A stretch of 64,000 bases of DNA. It comes from Xestospongia muta. Taxonomy: Eukaryota; Porifera; Demospongiae; Haplosclerida; Petrosiidae. The stretch's first letter is position 1. Each line of letters opens with the position of its first letter. A program made the translations under genes and the position numbers. The notes under the pieces were generated by a model, which was not told the origin of the DNA, searched no databases, and was given only the letters and a program-made list of their open reading frames with translations. The stretch spans positions 4,929,609-4,993,608 of the forward strand of contig OY848923.1 in assembly GCA_963693285.1 (NCBI GenBank). Reading direction: 5' to 3'. Below are positions 1 to 9,540 of this stretch, in pieces.

Positions 1-507
1 ATTACCGAGGGTCTTCTTCAAACATCTTTTAACAGATTTCACCATGCACTCGAAGAAGCCACCCCACCAAGGGCTCTCTCTAAATTAAACGTCCATTTAA
101 CCTGCTGATTATGGAAGTGTTCTTTTACTTCAGCACTAGCAAACATTCTTCGAATGATGGTAGCAGTTGCCTTAAATGTCCGACTGTAATCCTCGTCTGG
201 CGCTAAATCTTCTGAAACTGTTTAGAAATGTTGTGGTATTGAGATCTCTTACAAGATCTAAGTGTACAGCCCTGACTATAGCACAAGTATAAAGACAGAT
301 CCATACTTCACTGGTCACACCAGAAGTCTTGATAAACAATGGCCCTGCAAAGTCAACACCAACGACTGAGAATGGTTGACCTCTATTCACTCTGAATACA
401 GGTAATGGAGGAGGAGGGGGTAACTGGTAGTGAGGACCTTCTAATTTGCCACAAATGAAGCAATGTTGAATTATCTTCTGAATTACTGATCGTCCTTTGA
501 TGATCAA
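1..507 (-). pseudogene. BEL/Pao integrase fragment
   Basis: Minus-strand translation from 507 down gives a zinc-binding tail (CFICGK), a proline-rich linker and the start of the integrase core with the first catalytic Asp in VGVDFAGPLF. A frameshift separates it from the continuation at about 1-125, where a WWGGFFE motif typical of BEL/Pao integrases is readable. The region leaves the window at position 1, so the C-terminal end is not seen. It would have joined element cDNA to the host chromosome; this copy is broken. Confidence 0.75.
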
Positions 508-846
508 AAATCTTGATCTCAGTTATGTTAATGTCTCCTTTACCCACTTGTGTTTGACTCTTTCATGACAGTCTATCACAATTAGTCTGCAGACTGGGTG
601 TCCTGACTCTAATAGTATGGGGAACATTGTGTCATGAAGTAAATCAGCATTTCTCCAACCTTCCTCTACATTGAATTAATCCATTATCATCAAAAAACAG
701 ACCAAACTGTAACTTCCACAAACGATACTTGGGTCAGATGACTAGCAATTAAGTAGCCAATATCTTTCTGCTTCTGCCAGAGTTTCTTCATCAGATGGCA
801 ATCCTCCTTTGAGCCATTTCATGAACTTTAGCACATACATAGTTCC

Positions 847-1281
847 TCAATAAAGCCTTGATAATGAACTGAACCTCTGGATGAGAAAGAGACCTTGGTG
901 TTTGGGTAAGTTGAATATTAGCAACATAAACCTCTGGATCTTAACAATCATACCAATTCTAATATTTTCTTCATTCACCAACAAATATGTCACTTGACTA
1001 ACTTTCTTCCTTTCTAATGAACATATTTCGATTTCTTCTTCACTTACATTGCCTACGGTTTCTGTATCTCTGGTACCAGTCCACCAAATCTTCTTTGACC
1101 GTAATGACTCTAAACCACTTCCCCTAGATAGAATATCCACGGGGTTGTCTCCACTATGACAATGTTTCCAACAATTGACTGGAACAAGTCTACGTATTTC
1201 TTGTATACGATTTTCTACAAATTCCTTCCATTGTTTGGTGACACCCTTGATCCAACACAATTGAGAGTCAGTATAACACAT
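847..1281 (-). pseudogene. BEL/Pao RNase H-linker fragment
   Basis: An open minus-strand stretch of 144 codons carries the end of the RNase H region (a YTDSQ motif with Asp, then W-x-V-N-R-I-x-EI) and the following linker with NPVDILSRG, all characteristic of BEL/Pao pol just before integrase. It is out of frame with the reverse transcriptase upstream and the integrase downstream, so it is a relic. Positions 508-846 hold more decayed pol sequence without a usable open frame. Confidence 0.7.
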
Positions 1282-1380
1282 TGGTTCATCTAAGTTAATT
1301 TCTGGTTCTAATGCTAAGAAAACAGTTGATGTGAGTCTAGCAAGTAGTAAACACGAAAGTAATTCTAATCTTGGAATGGT

Positions 1381-2916
1381 TTATGTTGATAGTGGAGCTA
1401 CTCTTGATTTGGCATCAACAAACTTTATCAAACCTCCACAGTCAGTCTCAATTAGTAAATAAATTACTGTGGCGTACACCTTCGACAATGCATCACAGAA
1501 ACCTCTCAAGGAATATCTAATAATGTTGGATTCAGTAGTAAGGTAACATCTATCTATAGTAACAGGTCCAGCACTTGAGAATCCAGCGATGACTTCTTTC
1601 CAACATTGCAATAACTCATTGGTAAGCACTTGATCCCAGAATACATCTGATTTACAGAGCGACTGAAAGAATATCTTCAATTTAGCAGTCACTGGGGATA
1701 CAAACCCAAACAGGTCATACATCTTTGCTACCAGATGGGCCATGTTCCGTTTCGTTGGCTGTAATTGTTGGGCTTGCTGAGTAATGTGTTTAAAATCCAA
1801 TAGAATCTCGTCTGTGTCAGTGTTCCAGAGTACACCAAGGATTTGTTGTTCCTGATTGGAATAACTTCTTTCACTTTCAAACATAGATTTTGCATAGCAA
1901 ATGTCATCGGGAATAGTGTTTGGACAAGTGGTGGTTGGTGTAGTCTCATTAATTTCCTCAAAACGAATGCGAGAAGTCAATTCAGAAGAATTGCTTGTAA
2001 ACTTCCTGAGTTTAAATCGTTCTTGCATGAGTCTTGACCTAGACTTCTCATACAACTTGTATGCATCCTCAGGATTTTTGGCGTCATCTACATACATTGA
2101 TCTACTTAATTTTCGACAAAAACTGGGTCTGACTCCTTATACTTGTTAAGATGATGACTTATAGTAGCGTTGAGTAGGAAGGGACTTGCCATCACTCCAA
2201 ATACTACTCGAGTAAAATGCAATGAAACAATTTTAGGTGTAGAACTGTTAAAATGTTATCAACCCAGAGGAATTGAAGTATATTCCAATCCTCTTCATCA
2301 ATTCCTACCATCAAAAACGCCTTCTCTGTGTCGGTTGAGAAAGCAACACGATGAACTCTAAAATGAATGAGATTATTTATGATGTTTTGATCGAATTTTA
2401 GTCCCTTGTGTAGGCAGTTGTTAAGTGAAGTTCCATTTTTACCCTTTGCAGATGCGTCATATACAATTCTTATTTTGGTAGTAGATTTGTCTGTACGAAC
2501 AACAGCATGATCAGGTATGTATTGGATTCGTCCTTCTTGTTCGTTGATGATGCTATCATACTCCTGAAGGAGTTTTGGAGTGTGACGCAATATTTTCAAA
2601 AGACTGGTGAGACGATTTTTACTCAATTCAAAGTTATCACACAGCTTACCATGCTCATCTTTCCAAGGTAATTTGACCTGGTGATGGTGACGGCACAAAA
2701 ATTAGTGTCACAAAAATTTTGATGAACTGATGATTCCTCACTAGTGATACCTAGTGACTCTAGATTCCAAAATTTATTTAATCCAAGTTCAATCAGACTA
2801 TTATCATTGTTGTCCACATAAAGTGTGTGGTTTGACTCCAGTGAAATAAAGTTCACAAACAAGCTTGGATCTTCTTCCATGGGCCCCGACAACACCCAAC
2901 CAATTCTAGTTTCCAT
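1381..2916 (-). pseudogene. BEL/Pao reverse transcriptase, frameshifted
   Basis: Three overlapping minus-strand frames together cover a BEL-type reverse transcriptase. The 2916-2623 piece is the protease-RT linker (RIGWVLSGP). The 2698-2204 piece holds RIVYDASAKG and the first catalytic Asp in STDTEKAFLMV. The 2097-1381 piece starts at the YVDD catalytic box and continues into the thumb and the RNase H start (LFGFVSPVTAKLKIFF). At least two frameshifts lie between them, so no polymerase can be made. The motifs are sound for superfamily assignment even though the gene is dead. Confidence 0.8.
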
Positions 2917-3164
2917 TGTAATGGGCCCAACCTTCCCTGCTTCACTGCTCCTGTAATTAATCTACAATAATAATCGGATCCAACTAATAAGTCTAAACCT
3001 AAGAGTGCCAGAAGATGATTTGGCCAAATCTAATCCTTGCAGGTGATCAAACTCTTCTTTGGCATAAGCCACTGGTTGGTGCGAAAGTGGTTCACAGATT
3101 AACAGAACTACTAATAATGACAAGTGTAGGTCAGTGTTATCCTTTGTCTTCCTTACAATTACAA

Positions 3165-3607
3165 TTACATCACAGTTCTCACGTTTCCCCTTGTTCTACC
3201 AAACGTCTTTATACTTAGAGCTTCAGTGTGGGTAGCTGATAATGACAAGGTGTTCTTCACACGGTCACTGGGATAGGAGTATTGGCTGCCAGTGTCTAGA
3301 ATTAACCTGACCCTCATGGTCACGTCAGGATGATCTGGATTGTAGATGGTGACACTAGCTGTTTGGAGAAATACAGGTGTATTATGTGTTGTTGACGATG
3401 TGTTGTTGTTTACACTGGTGGTTGATATAGGTGGTGAGTTACTGGGGCGTGTCTGTGGGTGGGTCATGGGCTCTCCTTGTGCACAAATACTGCCATGATG
3501 TCGGCCTTCGCAGTGATAACACCTTCTTCCTGATCGACAGTTAACAGCAAGGTGACCCTTCCGAAGGCAAATAAAACAATGTCCTGAGGATTTGACAACT
3601 CCACCAG
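3165..3607 (-). pseudogene. BEL/Pao gag zinc knuckles and aspartic protease
   Basis: The frame contains two Cys/His knuckles (CFICLRKGHLAVNC, a CX2CX4HX4C pattern, and CYHCEGRHHGSIC), then a Ser/Thr-rich linker and a retropepsin active site (LILDTGSQYS). This is the gag-protease junction of a BEL/Pao element. At its upstream side (about 3607) the frame runs directly into unrelated pogo-like transposase sequence, so the apparent longer reading frame is an accidental chimera created by insertion. Confidence 0.8.
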
Positions 3608-3924
3608 CTGTCCTTAATGATACTAAGTAATCTTCAATTGCTTGATCTAGTTCTGCACCAACTAGATATGGCACCAACTAGATATGGCCTTCCTTGTGGT
3701 TTTGTTGGTAAAGATTCAACTGGTTTGCCTGTATCCTTCTGTTTATCAAGTTGTAGGTATTCATCCTTTAGATGCCTTACTGTAGCTTCTGAAATATTCC
3801 TTTTCCAGTGCTGTGAAAAAAATCTAATTGCTCTTGTAGTGCCATTTTCTGTAGCATATTTCCCAATTTTGGCTCTCTCTGTACTAGTGTAGGTGGCATA
3901 TTTCCCATGGCGTTTGGGCCTCAC
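3608..3924 (-). mobile_element. pogo/Tigger-like transposase N-terminal fragment
   Basis: The minus-strand frame reads as a helix-turn-helix DNA-binding region (ERAKIGKYATENG, then SEATVRHLKDEYLQL) followed by GRPYLVGAELD and a short helix (RTAGGVV). I associate this arrangement with pogo/CENP-B-like transposases of invertebrates; the DDE catalytic domain is absent. A 16-bp direct tandem duplication at about 3659-3690 shifts the frame, giving the PYLVGA motif twice. The fragment lies between BEL gag (3607) and the gypsy fragment (3922). Family assignment is from memory and moderate. Confidence 0.5.
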
Positions 3925-4999
3925 TATAGCAGATGCTCTCTCTCGGGCACCTTATTCGGTACCAACAGAAAGAGATGAGCAATTTCAACAAGAGGTGGAA
4001 GTGTTTGTAGAGCAGGTAATAAGTAGACTTCCAGCCACTGAACACAGACTGGTTCAAATTCGACAAAAACAAGAGGAAGATGTAATTTGTGCAGAGTTCT
4101 GTAGGAATGGATGGCCAACAAGGACAAAATGTCCAAGTATGCTCAAACCATACAACATAACAGTGTCATCAGAACTTTCTGTCAAAGATGGATTGTTAAT
4201 GAGAGGTAATAGAATAGTCATTCCAGCTGAACTGCAACAAGATATTTTACACCGACTACATGAAGGTCACCAAGGAATCACTAAATGCAGACTACGAGCA
4301 AGAGAGTCGGTGTGGTGGCTAAACTTATCATGTCAGATAGAACATCTTATCCAAAAGTGTCCAGTGTGCTGCAAAGAACTAGTTCAGAGAATGGAACCCC
4401 TGAAATCAACAGAATTGCCAAGATACCCATGGAATCAAGTGGGCATGGACTTATTCCAGTGGGAAGGTAGGATGTATCTGATAGTAATAGATTATTATTC
4501 TCGTTATATAGCCCATCATGGCATACCAGAATGTGTAATATCGGATAATGGACCACAGTTCGTGTCATATCAGTTTAAGGAGTTTGCTAACAAGTATGAC
4601 TTCATGCATCACACCTCCAGCCCATATCATCCACAAGGGAATGGAGAAGCAGAGAGAGCAGTCAAGACGATCAAAGGATTACTTAAAACCTCCAAGGACC
4701 CTTACCTGGCATTGCTAACATATCGCAGTACACCACTTCCTGGTATTGGGCATAGTCCAGCAGAACTACTAATGAGTAGGCGGTTACGCACAACACTGCC
4801 CCTGACCACTAATCAACTTCAACTGAGAGTCGTCCAACACTTCATTATCTCCAATCGAGATAAGCAATACAAACAAAAACAAAAAGAAAACTTTGATAGG
4901 AGACATGGAGCAAGACCACTGAATACCTTATGTCAGAATGATCCTGTTTGGATGGTGGATAGAAAGGAAGAAGGATTCATTAAGAAAGGTCATATATGA
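3922..4999 (+). pseudogene. Ty3/gypsy integrase with internal deletion
   Basis: The open frame shows the Zn-binding segment (HRLHEGHQG, then CPVC), the first catalytic Asp in MDLFQWEG, the second in SDNGPQF and the Glu region in GNGEAERA. In intact gypsy integrases about 55-60 residues separate the two Asp positions. Here the segment between DYYSRYI and AHHGIPE is missing, so roughly 30 or more residues are deleted in frame. The frame ends at 4999, and relics of the C-terminal tail (RRSGRASRPP) continue in another frame near 5210-5245. It is probably inactive. Confidence 0.75.
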
Positions 5000-5267
5000 T
5001 TCAATCACAGAATGGAGTAACATACAACAGGAACAGATACCACCTAAGGCCAATCCTGGAACCCACAACAAACGTAACAAGAGGAAGATCCAGTAGAGAT
5101 CGAAATATATCCGACAGTTGATAGAAACACAGGACGTCATCAAGATTTGGAGAGTCAAACAGAAACAGCTAATGACCAAGAACCATTGGAGTGTACTAGT
5201 ACTGTATCAAACAGGAGGAGTGGAAGGGCCTCTCGCCCTCCTGTACGATATGTTCCCACTTGGACTT

Positions 5268-5451
5268 AAAAGGGGGAGATGTAGTGTTAGTATCGGTTTA
5301 TGAACTGTAATAATATTAATGATGTGTTTATGTATTTATGTATTGTATATCAATGTAACTATACAAGGTCACATGAGAAAAGGGGACATCGTGTTCTTTG
5401 TTTTCTGGTCATGATAATTTTTGGTTGAGAGAGATCCTTCCTAATCGTACA
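5268..5451 (+). repeat. Candidate gypsy polypurine tract and 3' LTR
   Basis: The tract AAAAGGGGGAGA (5268-5279) is followed immediately by TGTAGTGTTAG, a typical gypsy LTR start. A TG...CA unit of 172 bp would end at 5451, exactly where BEL gag homology resumes. No second LTR copy is present here to confirm the ends. Confidence 0.45.
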
Positions 5452-5455
5452 GTCT

Positions 5456-5841
5456 ATATTTGACAGTGACAGATTCTTGTGTACAGCTGATTCAAAGGAC
5501 TTCCAGAAGGTAGTCCACATAGTTAAATTGCCATTAAAATGTCTCAGGGTAAGTTTGTGAAGTTTAATTTGAGTGGGTTGTTCCGTATTTCCCGAAACAG
5601 TTGTGGAAAAAATAGTTGAAGGATCTTCAGTTCTTGGGTTAATTAATGTAGACTGTGTAGTCTCCAAGGTTGGTGGCGGTGACCTACTTGGTGTAGTTGA
5701 TCTAGTTACTCTTACAGACTCTAGCAAAACCCTTTTCTTAGGTGATTCACATTTTGTCTTTATCCTTTCTAGCTCTAACGCTGCCAGTTTGATGTTCTCT
5801 TGAATGGCGTCCGACTGTTCGAATTCTGCTTCCAACCCTTC
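5456..5841 (-). pseudogene. BEL/Pao gag N-terminal region, second part
   Basis: The minus-strand frame reads EAEFEQSDAIQENI and later KLTLRHFNG followed by MWTTFWKSFESAVHKN, the conserved gag region of BEL/Pao elements (the DUF1759 type). It ends at the gypsy LTR near 5453 and begins at the hAT insertion site near 5844. Its upstream continuation is on the other side of the hAT element at 8468-8661. Confidence 0.8.
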
Positions 5842-5843
5842 AT

Positions 5844-5851
5844 CTTCCGTT
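5844..5851. repeat. hAT target site duplication, left copy
   Basis: CTTCCGTT lies immediately left of the terminal CAGTGCT and matches 8460-8467 perfectly. Eight base pairs is the standard hAT target duplication. Confidence 0.9.
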
Positions 5852-8459
5852 CAGTGCTTGAATTGTAAAATTTCAACAAAGTATACTCTACTATTATAGT
5901 TTTAGAAAAGTTTTTTTAAACTTTTAGAAAAGTATTTTTTAACAAAAAAAATACACAATAATTATACATCCTGTTTGAGTTTTTTCCACAAACTAAAGTA
6001 CTCATGTTCTTCATCGGCATTATTTTTCCTTCGTCTTGCTTTGCTGTCATCAGATAAGCAATGCTTCTTTGTGATCCATTTCCGTACGTATGGAGAAGGG
6101 TCAAAATAAATGGGTGGTGGCCCAACAATTTTGATAAACATCAATGATGAGAGTGTTTTTATTGTTAATGATGATCTAACTGGTGTAGCTAAGATGTTCA
6201 TCTGGCTAAAGCCCCTTTCATAGTCTGCTGATGATACTACAATTGTATTGACAGCATTTGTAAGACTAGATAAGGCTGCTGGAGGTTCCCTGTTTCCTGT
6301 GAAACCTGTTTCCTTTATGATATCTATATATTCTCGGAGGCCTCTTCTTGTTGTTGCTTCAAACTCATTTAGATGGAACAGATCACACAAAAAAACAATG
6401 TCCTCTTGCCCATACGTTAATGTGCAATCTGTGGGCCATTGTAAAGGATCTAGTACATTTATTGCACTCAACAGTGCCTCTGTATTTTGATTACAAGACA
6501 TGAGTCTTTTTTCCAGATTTGTTGCCAGACTTCGCATGAACTGTTCATATCGAACTGTACATCAGACTTTCTGCTGTCAGTTACAACAACACCTTTGAAC
6601 TTGTTTTCTGCTTCACTGTTCCCTTCAACAGCAGATTTTGCTTCCTTGTAGTGTATCCCTGGATAGTCTACCATTGACAAAAACACACGAATTTGTCGCT
6701 GTACAAGAGTGTGAGCTCTAGGTAGCATGAGATTCCTTTCTTGTAAATCTTTTGACAAAGATGCTAACTCCTCTAGACTATACATTGCTCCAAGATTTAG
6801 GACAAAATTATCTGAAGCCATTCTCGTTGCCATACCTTTGAATGTGGCCCTCTCAGTGCTACTTCTTAACTGATCTTCACTAGCTATTACGAGATGAGCA
6901 TGTAGAGGTGCATAGAGGTCCCAAACTACTTTCACAGTACGAAAACTTGATGCCACCCAACGTGTATCTAGTATACGCCCAACAGTGTGAAACATACATG
7001 CCAAGTCATTGCAGACCTCTTCAAGTTCTCTTCGATTTTTTGAAGAAGTATGATATAAGCAGTATAGCTTATCAAAGAATGCTTTGAAGTGATTTGTACC
7101 TGAGACTTCATGTATTGCATCACCTATAGCTAATTCTAAGCAATGGTTCATACAATGCCATATGATCACATTCAGAAAAACCTGTTGTATCCTTGATGCC
7201 ACACCAGATCGTGACCCTAACATGACAGAAGCACCGTCCGAGGCAAAACAAATAAACTTTTCTGATAGCACGTGTAAAGTAAATCCGTACATGTCGAGAC
7301 ATTCCATCAGAGTGCTAAATATGCACTCAGCTCCTTGATCATCTAACTCAATAATATCAAGAAAAAATGTCGTAGGCTCTGGGAGGCATACTTTAATATA
7401 AATAATGATAGCTGACTTTTTGCTAATAGTTGTGGACTCATCTATTATGATGGACATTTTTGTGTCACTATCAATTACCATTTTGCAAATTTTAAACCAC
7501 ATTTCATGCCCAATATGGTCAAGGATGGCACGGCAAGACTTGTCAGATTGAAGAGTTGTGCCAATATCTACACCATTTAAAATACTTACATCACACTCAG
7601 ATGGCATGTCACTAAATGGACGGCCTAATTTACCAATCTTATAAGCTATTCGAAACAGTTTCTTTGTTGATGCAAACTGCTTCTCATTCATTCTCAAAAC
7701 ATTATTTTCCAATGTTTGTTTACTGGCATTTTGCATAATTCTCTGCCTGCATGTGACCAACTGATTCTTTGTGTCTCTTAATCTTGTTTCTTAGAGACAT
7801 CAGCTGTTTCTCTTTATTAACACCCTGTAGCCATTACTAATGTAGATTGCCACTCTTTTTAAATGTGGATGCTTTTACCACTGTAACATCCAAGATTAGA
7901 AACCTCATTACAAACAGAGTACCCCAGTTTTTCATTATTACTGACTAACCATGGGTAATCTCGTTTCTTGCTTTGCCACATTTTCTTGTCCCAGCAAGAA
8001 GGCCACGTGTGTACAGCTAGAACTACTGGCCCCTCGACAGGCTCGACTGGCTCCTTGGAATGATTGACGTCATCTGGTGCATCTAGGTCAACCTCAGGCT
8101 CCTCGACCTCAGAATTAAAATCACCTTCTCCTTCAACCTCGTCTTCAGAGTAATCTATTTGTGACATAGGTTCAGTGGTACTGGTATTCGTATTCATAGA
8201 AAAATAGGAAGATAAGTCAGCTTGCTTTGCCATTTTGACAGTAAGAACGGTAGGTGTAGCTATTGACATGGGTGTGGCATTCAAAAGTGTGGTTTCACTT
8301 CATTGACTTAAAGTTGGCTGACAGGTGAGTGACTAGACTAGACTCTGCTAGCAACTGTAGTAAGTTAGCAACACAGTATTAACTATGTATACTATAGCCA
8401 AATGGAGCTGTAACAATGTATACGGCGTATACTCCCGTATACGCTCAATAAGAGCACTG
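5852..8459 (-). mobile_element. hAT DNA transposon (2608 bp) inserted in BEL gag
   Basis: The ends are CAGTGCT at 5852 and AGCACTG at 8459, inverted copies with further imperfect terminal similarity (both ends carry a GTATACTC-like motif inside). Perfect 8-bp duplications CTTCCGTT flank it. It encodes a broken hAT transposase on the minus strand. With the element and one duplication removed, the flanking BEL gag frames join in phase, so the insertion point is exact. Confidence 0.92.
5962..8284 (-). pseudogene. hAT-family transposase (KIAA1586/ZBED-like), frameshifted
   Basis: Three minus-strand frames form one protein. The N-terminal acidic part (8284-7859) ends in a damaged zinc-finger-like segment in which one expected Cys reads Tyr (LGYSVC). 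The core (7760-6468) carries the first Asp in IIDESTT and the second region in FASDGASVMLG, then WHCMNHCLELA. The C-terminus (6537-5962) holds the hAT dimerisation motif (SSADYERGFSQMN). Frameshifts lie near 7790-7860 and 6470-6537. The closest family I recall is the KIAA1586-like hAT transposases. The gene is inactive, but decay is modest. Confidence 0.85.
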
Positions 8460-8467
8460 CTTCCGTT
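8460..8467. repeat. hAT target site duplication, right copy
   Basis: CTTCCGTT immediately follows the terminal CACTG at 8459 and equals 5844-5851. Confidence 0.9.
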
Positions 8468-8661
8468 ACTTATAACAACTCACTATCGAGTCCTTTGAAT
8501 ATCTCACTCTTCTCTATAAGTACCATTTTCTTTTGATCCAATTGTGTAACATCTGGACTACACTCTTCTAACAGCTCGCTTATCTTCGATAAAAGTCGAG
8601 TAACTACTGACCTATGAGCACTGCGCACCTTTTTCTTTCTTCCAATTTCGTCTGATGACAT
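8468..8661 (-). pseudogene. BEL/Pao gag N-terminus
   Basis: A 63-codon frame starts at an ATG (8661-8659) and reads MSSDEIGRKKKVRSAHRSVV, then a helical stretch ending KGLDSELL and a TAA. This Lys/Arg-rich start plus coiled region is the usual BEL/Pao gag beginning. After the TAA two more codons lead into the hAT target site, and gag continues in frame at 5841. The TAA is therefore an extra nonsense mutation. Confidence 0.75.
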
Positions 8662-8741
8662 GACCGAAATCGACCACGTTCACGTGTCAGTTGAAATCCG
8701 TTTCAATCCTGCTAACAATTCGACTAACAGTTTCTCGACAG

Positions 8742-8759
8742 ATCCGGTTCGGTGGACCA
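8742..8759 (-). other. BEL primer-binding site
   Basis: On the minus strand TGGTCCACCGAACCGGAT directly follows the LTR end. It starts with TGG, the complement of a tRNA CCA end, at the position expected for a primer-binding site. I cannot assign the tRNA. Confidence 0.6.
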
Positions 8760-8934
8760 TGTTATATTTTGTACTAAGACAATCCCAATAACTTATTAGT
8801 TGATCTTTACAATAGTTCAGTTCTCTTTTCTCTTTAATGTAAAATCAGTTCACGTGGTCTCACAATAATTAAATAGGTCATAATAATAAATGAAATAATG
8901 ATAAATGAATAAACAATAAGTCCAAATCTGTACA
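8760..8934 (-). repeat. BEL 5' LTR (175 bp)
   Basis: A TG...CA unit lies between the primer-binding site and flanking DNA. The same sequence, with minor changes, recurs as a solo LTR at 62974-63157, where target duplications fix its ends. It is short for a BEL/Pao LTR. Confidence 0.85.
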
Positions 8935-9077
8935 TTCATCATGTTGTAATATATAAGCATACATTGATTGCTGTTTCATTGAATTGTTTAAATTCTTAAA
9001 TATAGTATGGATTTATAATTTAATACTAGGCATTTAATGTATAGCTCTGCAGTTACCAGCAATTCTATGTTACTACT
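8935..9077. other. Unassigned flank of the BEL element
   Basis: AT-rich sequence between the BEL LTR and the beta-helix gene fragment. No gene or repeat is recognised. Confidence 0.5.
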
Positions 9078-9540
9078 ACTCAAAATATAACAAGACATGA
9101 TAATATGTGGATTGGTTACAAAAGCGACTCAGACTGTCTTACTGTACATCAAAACTGCCCCTTTGACTATTGTAATGATGGAAATATTCAATTTAAAGTT
9201 ATCTTTCCCGACCCACAGTGACTTCACAAAAGGTCTGGCATACTATGTCATTATTTCCCTTAAGTTTAAAATTATACCATATATTGACTATTGTTTAATG
9301 CTAGTTTGAAACAAGATAAAACGGATATGCTACTCTTTCTCAATAAAAGTATAAACTAAAAATTCAACACTCAATAAACGTATTAATGTAAAGTATTAAA
9401 TTACTATTATTAAAACAAATATTTTGATCATGTTAGCATTTCTAACAACATAGCCAAATCTTATGTTTAAATGACAATCAATAAGTTACTTTATTGTTCT
9501 TGAGAAAAAAAAAATTTGTAGCAAAAATCTGCTGTAACTT
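9078..9540 (+). pseudogene. Fragment of sponge-type beta-helix surface protein family
   Basis: This segment is closely similar to 63531-64000. One frame reads a Cys-containing motif, DSDCLTVHQNCPFDYC, which I associate with large invertebrate surface proteins whose N-terminal part is a right-handed beta-helix. Stops interrupt both sides and nothing upstream of it is recognisable here, so it is a detached relic. About the last 240 bp are AT-rich flank conserved between the two copies. Confidence 0.55.

Larger units (their letters stand above)
3922..5451 (+). mobile_element. Ty3/gypsy retrotransposon 3' fragment with candidate LTR
   Basis: The plus-strand frame begins in the last residues of RNase H (ADALSRAP) and continues through the HHCC zinc-binding domain and integrase core to a pol C-terminus (4999, with relic coding to about 5268). 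A polypurine tract (5268-5279) precedes a candidate LTR from TGTAGTG at 5280 to CGTACA at 5451. That right end coincides with the point where BEL gag homology resumes. The 5' LTR, gag, protease and RT are absent. The insertion is in opposite orientation to the host BEL element. The LTR end is the least certain part. Confidence 0.7.
1..8934 (-). mobile_element. BEL/Pao-type LTR retrotransposon, decayed and multiply interrupted
   Basis: Read on the minus strand, the pieces follow BEL/Pao order from high to low coordinate: LTR (8760-8934), primer-binding site, gag N-terminus (8661-8468, then 5841-5456), zinc knuckles and protease (3607-3165), reverse transcriptase (2916-1381), RNase H region (1281-847) and integrase (507-1). 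The 3' LTR would lie left of the window. Stops and frameshifts separate the pieces, so the element is dead. Three other transposons interrupt it: a hAT element, a Ty3/gypsy fragment and a pogo-like fragment. Much of the middle of gag is missing between the 5456 and 3607 pieces. The superfamily call rests on the gag N-terminus, the YVDD box and the paired knuckles; naming a finer family needs a repeat library. Confidence 0.85.

Noticed and set aside
3165..3677. A single gene with a helix-turn-helix and zinc knuckles
   Set aside because: The two parts belong to different transposon families joined at about 3607.
1..8934. An infectious retrovirus or envelope gene
   Set aside because: No envelope-like frame is seen. 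Gag and pol are broken and typical of LTR retrotransposons.
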